Below are positions 57,279 through 64,000 of a DNA stretch of 64,000 bases, piece after piece (the stretch's first letter is position 1; every line of letters begins with the position of its first letter). The notes below the pieces were generated by a model, which searched no databases, was not told the DNA's origin, and worked only from the letters and a program-made list of their open reading frames with translations. Source of the DNA: Mariannaea sp. PMI_226 (Eukaryota; Ascomycota; Sordariomycetes; Hypocreales; Nectriaceae); assembly GCA_024336345.1 (NCBI GenBank), contig JANFOG010000003.1, forward strand, positions 3,850,501-3,914,500, given 5' to 3'. A program made the position numbers and the translations under genes.

Positions 57279-58186
57279 GGCGAGAGTAAAGTCGGGGTTG
57301 TATTGAGAAGCAGGGAGCAAGGAGAAGAAGCTAAGCAGGACGTGTATTTTATTTCACCTTATATATCTGCTTGCCCTCGGTGACCGAGAATTTGAAGACG
57401 CCCCCGTAAACGCCTCGAGTCCCGTAAATCGCCATCTGCGCGCTAGGACACGGGAACCTGCAGGCTTAAGTGGGGGAGTGTTAGGGGAGGGTCCGGACTC
57501 CGAGTAAAACCGATAAATCTGACGACTGGAAGATCAAAATAGCGGGATTTGAGGCACTGGGTTCTGTCAAAGTCGAGCACCGTACAGGCATTTCCCTAAG
57601 TAAGGTACGAAAACCCCACAAGCAACTCAATTATAAATCAATGCGCCAATAGGCACCGGAAACCCGAGCCTTCAACGCACCAGCAACATGTCATAATTCT
57701 TCAGAGGACAAAAAACATACGTCATTGTATTGGGTGGCAATTCCTGATGACTATCCACACCCGGAATGCGATGCAGTAAATATGTCAATTAATTTTTCCT
57801 GTAGGAGCACTTTTAAATAAGGCTAGGAAAATAAATAAATAAAACCACATTCGGCCTTGATTTTCGAAAAAACTAATTCTAGAGCGGAGTGTTCTGGGCA
57901 ACTTTCACACCCTTCTGAGGCCTTCTGTACTTACGTTGGTCAATGACACCAACTCTTAATTCCCAGCTGCACGATTGATGTGGTACGGAAGAACTGATCG
58001 GGGCAATCAAAGTATCAAAGTAGTGGGACAGTTGCACATTGCAGTAAAAAAAAAATGTCCTTCAAGTTCAACAATTTTACAAACGCATACCCACCGCTCC
58101 GACACATTGGCTGGCATTGCCTTCTAGGTTATCATAACAATGGAGTTTAAAACAGTGATAGATTCTAAAACAAGATTACATTAAAA
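57279..58186. other. Intergenic, MFS gene promoter
   Basis: This 0.9-kb gap holds the MFS promoter and the 3' flank of the glycine-zipper gene. A TATA-like site at 57359-57366 is the only element seen. Confidence 0.55.
57359..57366 (-). promoter_or_regulatory. TATA box of MFS gene
   Basis: TATATAAGG on the minus strand lies 81 nt upstream of the ATG at 57278. Confidence 0.4.
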
Positions 58187-58878
58187 TTACCGTCGTCGAC
58201 CTCCATGACCAGTGTGATGGCCACCATGACCGTGACCGTGACGGCGACGGCCCTCGTCATCTTCCGAGTCGCTGCTGCTAGTGGAGTCGCCAGAAAAAGC
58301 TCGAGCTCGGCCATCTCTGTGATGCCTTCTGTTCTTCGTTCTCTTGTACCTGCAGGGTACAATATTAGTCGTCTGCATTCCTAACCAAAAGACGTGGGTC
58401 AACCTAGAGGCATACCTTTTGAACTTGTGCTCAACAATGTTCGCTCCAATGGCGCCGGCAGCAGCACTCGCAATACTAGCCAGGACACCACCACCGGCTT
58501 TGTGAGCGGCAAAGCCAGCGACACCTCCTCCGAGCACAGTTGCGCCTAGACCCTTTTCACCATCTTGTCCCTGAATGGCACTGCCTGGATGACCTTGTGG
58601 AAGATTGAATTGGCTGTCCTGTCGTTGCTGAGAATATGAGTTGCCGTTGGGCTGTTGCCCAGGGTAGGACAACTGTTGATGGAGCAGTTGTTAGTGACCT
58701 TGCATTGGGCAAGGAGAATCCGAGCATGTCTCACCTGCTGGGGATTTGTATGAAGATTAGGGCCATTCTGGTTATAGCCTTGGTAATTGCCAGTCTGTTG
58801 GTTGTAGCCTTGCTGGTTATATCCTCCTTGGCTGGAACCATCGTTGCCGCTGCTGCCGTAGTACTCTTGAGCAGACAT
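58187..58878 (-). CDS. Small glycine-zipper, Q/N-rich protein
   Basis: Exons 58878-58735, 58672-58416 and 58349-58187 give 187 residues. The N-terminal 90 residues are rich in Gln, Asn, Gly and Tyr with QGYNQQ-type repeats, a low-complexity prion-like segment. A central glycine zipper follows (GLGATVLGGGVAGFAAH and SIASAAAGAIGAN), then a basic and serine/acidic region and a His/Gly-rich tail (HGHGHGGHHTGHGG). Similar small fungal proteins are annotated as glycine-zipper or cell-surface stress proteins, without firm function. No signal peptide is seen, so it may be membrane-associated or condensate-forming. The His-rich tail could bind metals. Confidence 0.75.
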
Positions 58879-60186
58879 GGTGATGGAACAGGGCTCTGAG
58901 AGATATAGTGGGTGAAGGAGATGGAATATTGCAGTAACTTCGAATGATGGTGAAATAAAACCAGAAAGAAAAACCCAGAGAATTTAGTGATGATCGATAA
59001 ATCTGGAAGCGGCGCCGGAGGTATTTAAAGCAAAATTCCTCCTCCTCAATAACACACAGCCATCCTCCAGGCTCACATGCCATTGGTATGAATCCCTGTG
59101 CTTTTGGCGTTCAGTTGACAGGTACCGGTATTTTATCGCCGTGTCCGTTACATAGACCAATGATGAAACTCTCCTCTTTCGGCCGCATTGATATAGCTGT
59201 TATTGACTTGATCATGTCCATTCCATTTTGGGTGAGTTTGTCGCCAGCTGGGCTTGAGGCTGACAATGGTCCATTCAGGCTGACCGCATGAGCGGTTCCA
59301 CCACACGCGCATCAGTGGGGACACGGCACACCAAAGCCTTTGCATGCTCCGCTCATACGCCCGTAAGGAGAGCAGGTCGCTTGTTTTCTTCAATTGTCTT
59401 CTGTTCAGTACGCACGTAGTAAGGATAAGACGGCATCCCGCCCTATTTCTATTGGGTTGGATGGAGAATTATGTGAGCGTAGGTAAATTAACCAACATCT
59501 CAACGAACTTTTGCAATTTCGCAAACCCTATATTTATCAGTGCACAAAGACCAGGTTCATTTGCCTTCTGTGAATCCAAACCTATTCCTTTGATACTACT
59601 CCTTATCCATTTTGTCTTGTTTTCCACTTTTCCGACAGACACGTATTTTCTCTATTCACACTTTTGCCAGATATCACCGCGGTTACGTCGAAAGTTCAGA
59701 AACTGACGTCAGAAGCTGTTGGCACACGTCAAAAAGAACTAGAACATGCATCTGTTGGCCAATATGATCCTGTCATAGGTATCGCAAGAAGAAAGAGAAA
59801 CAGTCTACTTAGTATCCCCATCATGATCAAGTGCTTTGACAAAGAGTAGTAAAACACTATGGAGACACGAAACGGATGACATGATTTTCGTGAGAAATTG
59901 TTTCATCTAAGAAGCCTTCGGAGGCTATCAGCTCTGTATTCGAATAGTTGTGGCCGTTTTTCGTTCGCTTTACACCAGTATCTAGCAAAAATGTCGCTAC
60001 CTTCTCGGCCAGGCTCCAACGCCGTTTATGAGAGGTATCTTGGCCGCTTATCATATGTGCCTCCTGGAAGGAGGTTTTCGCCACAAACATGTGCCCGTCC
60101 TACTAGGCCTGACGACTAATGTTTACCGAAAGAAAGGATTAAAGCAGTGAGAGAGTGCTCCTGCATCGTTATTCTGCTTAAGAATA
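58879..60186. other. Intergenic region, no supported gene
   Basis: This 1.3-kb stretch lies between the glycine-zipper start and the 3' end of the Upc2-like factor. It contains several short open frames; one at 59857-60090 (minus) has a weak ankyrin-like look but no start or splice support. Confidence 0.5.
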
Positions 60187-61789
60187 TTACATGATCAGTA
60201 CTGGAATATCGGTAGTGATAATGTCAGTCCATCTCCTTGGCGTTTTCATAGCCCACAAGGTTTCCAACGATTTCAACGCAGCAGGAATGGACCCAAACCC
60301 AGTGTATGTGTACAACAACTTGAGACGATCTGAAAAGAACTTCCTGTGCTCCGGGATTATGCTCTCAGCGCCAGCGATGAAGCAAGTCCAGACAAGAGCG
60401 TGGACCCCGGGGCCATCCAAGCCAATCTTGGCAACCTTTTGGCGTAGTTGTTCCACAAGGTGTGTGGAGTCATCCTGAGAGAGAGAGGCTTCTACCCGGC
60501 GCCGATAGAGACCACAGGCGTCCATGATCGCGGCTCGAATGAGGGCTAGGTTTGTATAATACGTCGACCCTGGAGCAAGATGTGGATATTCCATGAACTC
60601 GAAATAATAATCTGGACTGGACAAAACTTGGAGGCCTTTTTGCTCATTTGAGAGAGGGAGACCGAAGAGCTGAAACCTATTATCATCATGGTCAGCATTC
60701 GTAACAGTGTCACATACTTTTTCAAGGAAGCCATACATCTTGATTTGCTGCTGAAAGAATTTTTGAAGCCCAGGTGGCAAGACGATGGAGCCAAGAGCTT
60801 GTCTGAAGCATTCTAGCATTTCCAAGAGGTAGCCATAATTGTCAGCGCCGGTAATAGTCTCCCCAACCAGAAGCACTAGCAGTGTAGCCAACGTATACTG
60901 GTTGAAAACTTCACCAGGCCGCGAAAGCGAGTCGCTTCGTAATTTTTCAATAATGGCATGGTGGCCTGCCTCAGCTGTTTGCCTCAGCTCTGGCGCTTTC
61001 TGGGCAAGGTGGAAGGTTGCAGCAACTGAGACAGCCCTTGCGAGCACCATGTCCTGGCACGCAAGTGGTAAGATAATGTCTCGGTAGCCATTACTCTCAG
61101 AGTCAAATACAACCATGACTGGTGCGACAGATTGCGCGACTACTATCATTAGATTTGTCACAATAATAAGAAACAAAAAAAATGGCTAAACAAACATACA
61201 ATGTTGAAACAGCATTCTGGCTTGAGGATGGATTGGTTCATTCAGTGATGGTTGGACCGTGAATGACTCTCTGCGAATCAGAGCCATATTTTCTGAGGTT
61301 TCTGAATTTGCATGATCTTGATTCTGGATCGGAGGTGATGGAGAGAGGGCAGGTTCTGACAAACTGTTGGGTGTAGATTGCCGTGGAGGAGTAGAGCTGC
61401 CCTCCGTATGCGGACTATTACTGACATCGACCCAACGATAGCTTCTCCGAGTAGTCCGTGCCCTACTGGACATGAAGGGAGTTGGGGATGATGGCGGCTC
61501 CACCTTTCGTATCGACTTTGATGATTCACCTTGCTTCCCCGGCACCCGCGCAGGGGATTTTTCACCTGCCATGTGGCTGCTCAGCCGACACCGTAGGCCT
61601 TGGCCGGAGCAAGAGATTCCCTTCTTGAGACATTTAAAACATTCTGGCTCCGTTTTGTCGCATTTGATACGCCGTTTAAAGCACTCATAACACCCTTCAG
61701 AAAGCAACGCCCCATGTTAGCCGCGTCACTCACTCAGCGGAGTGGAATTGGGGAGTCATTTTACCATTGTCTCGCCGTGCTAAGGACAT
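60187..61789 (-). CDS. Zn2Cys6 transcription factor, Upc2-like
   Basis: Exons 61789-61765 (25 nt), 61694-61200 and 61142-60187 encode 491 residues. The cluster begins at C10 (NGCYECFKRRIKCDKTEPEC, then FKC and a final Cys37), with CX2CX6CX6CX2CX6C spacing; the first intron lies directly before the first cysteine. A second Cys-containing stretch (GQGLRCRLS) follows, as in Upc2/Ecm22-type regulators. The fungal domain contains VAQSVAPVMVVFDSESNGYRDIILPLA and the helices around VLARAVSVAATFHLA. Starting at the TTG at 61707 would lose the splice; the ATG at 61789 is preferred. It is upstream and in line with the amine oxidase gene, so it might control it, but this is only position. Confidence 0.82.
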
Positions 61790-62743
61790 GTTGACCGAAA
61801 TTGAAAGAGTGTTATGGCGCTAGGCATGTTGTCAGCTTTGCAAAAGCGCTGAATGCAGCAGATATCCGGTGGGAAAGGTAAAAGGCTTTAGAGTCACATG
61901 GGTGAGGGAAGGTAATAATATGGTGAGGCGATCAAGGAGGGTGCTGATGATAACGACAGGGATGCATGCTACGCCCATGCTGATAATTACGCAGACCACT
62001 CGCTATCAGAAACACCTCGACGCTGATTGACCAACGACCGTGGAGGAGGATCATCCCTTAACCTGACGAGGATAAGCGCCAATTCATGGGGCTGACGGTA
62101 CTTCGCGCTTTGCCCTCGCCACGCGAAAGAGGATGCGACTACTCTGCTTCTTTTGTTATTGGGGAATTACCTACGTTTTGCACTCCGACATGAAATACAT
62201 AATCAAAGGGCAGAGAGGTTCCTTTTTATTTTATTTTATTTTATTTTTTTTCATTCAACTTTGCACAGTCTGGTGTTCCAATCCTCTGACATGTAATCCG
62301 GGCTGGGCAGGGAATATGAATTCAACCTACGGGGCCCCATGTTTCTCTGGGTTCAAATTGTGGAGATGGATCTATTCAAGAATATGACATATAGATCGCT
62401 TACCGGCCCGGCCTGGCGGAATTCCCCCTCAGCTACATGGGTACGTCATCTTCAGGGTAAAGATGATTCGGGAGATCATCCAGTGCCGAGTTGCCTATTC
62501 CAGGAATGCATGTAAGCCTAGGACGCCCATCAATTTGGATCTTGCGACAACGGAGAGCGTAGTTGGGGGGCTATTGTATTCGTAATATGGCTTTTCGTGG
62601 CCTCTCATTGCATCCCAGGACACTATGCATGAGACACCTTAAACTACAGCTAGCCAAGAAAAGTAAAAGTACGCATAATGTCTTTTAGGTGGGTAGTTTT
62701 GCACAAATGTTCTACTTTAACCTCTGAAGTACAATTTATCCTC
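61790..62743. other. Intergenic, promoter of Upc2-like factor
   Basis: This 0.95-kb gap has a (TTTTA)n stretch near 62223-62250 and no supported gene. Confidence 0.55.
62223..62250 (+). repeat. TTTTA pentanucleotide run
   Basis: Several TTTTA units followed by a T run form a short AT microsatellite in the intergenic region. Confidence 0.7.

Positions 62744-64000
<1,257 letters not shown>

Noticed and set aside
59344..59706. A 120-codon plus-strand open frame.
   Set aside because: Hydrophobic by composition, with no family resemblance or neighbouring exons.
59857..60090. A minus-strand frame with a faint ankyrin-like segment (LLDTG and ASEGF).
   Set aside because: Only one partial repeat is suggested, with no start codon or splice support.

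Overview
The window is nuclear DNA of a filamentous ascomycete (Pezizomycotina, probably a Sordariomycete). The evidence is short GT-AG introns of about 46-140 nt with CTAAC/CTGAC-type branch sites, several Zn2Cys6 transcription factors, SAT4-type rhodopsin-domain and heme-thiolate peroxidase genes, and a homologue of TmpL, a protein tied to Woronin bodies and so typical of Pezizomycotina. I see no rRNA, tRNA, CRISPR array or intact transposon. Twenty-four protein genes can be supported. Most exon models below were joined by hand from splice signals, reading phase and family motifs, and the cumulative phase of each was checked.

Layout. 0-10 kb: NmrA-type reductase, MFS carrier, cytoplasmic-type metallopeptidase with a jacalin-like lectin domain, beta-hydroxyacid dehydrogenase. 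10-25 kb: TALE-homeobox/C2H2 factor, folylpolyglutamate synthase with a likely mitochondrial presequence, secreted heme-thiolate peroxidase, AflR-like Zn2Cys6 factor, beta-lactamase-fold hydrolase, seven-helix SAT4-type protein. 26-41 kb: aldehyde dehydrogenase, a Zn2Cys6 factor, then glycerol kinase and an aquaglyceroporin sharing one divergent promoter, then mitochondrial FAD glycerol-3-phosphate dehydrogenase. 41-50 kb: a small possibly myristoylated protein of unknown function, an AT-hook repeat protein, and the TmpL homologue. 50-64 kb: enoyl-CoA hydratase, ammonium transporter, MFS carrier, glycine-zipper protein, Upc2-like Zn2Cys6 factor, and the 3' part of a flavin amine oxidase cut by the window end.

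How the genes fit together. The clearest functional block is 28.8-41.2 kb: uptake (aquaglyceroporin), phosphorylation (glycerol kinase) and oxidation (FAD-G3P dehydrogenase) of glycerol, with a regulator and an aldehyde dehydrogenase beside them and several CreA-type SYGGRG sites in the shared promoter. The ammonium transporter has eight HGATAR motifs upstream, which fits nitrogen control by an AreA/NIT2 factor. The most unusual protein is the TmpL homologue: adenylation domain, six membrane helices, then an FAD/NAD(P) reductase domain, with no carrier domain visible.

Other notable signals are three introns that seem to use GC instead of GT donors, a 54-bp AT-hook repeat array with one 53-bp unit that breaks the frame unless spliced out, a 27-nt homopolymer in an intron, and unusually small coding exons (9, 25 and 30 nt). 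Gene functions are read from motifs only; no database search was possible.
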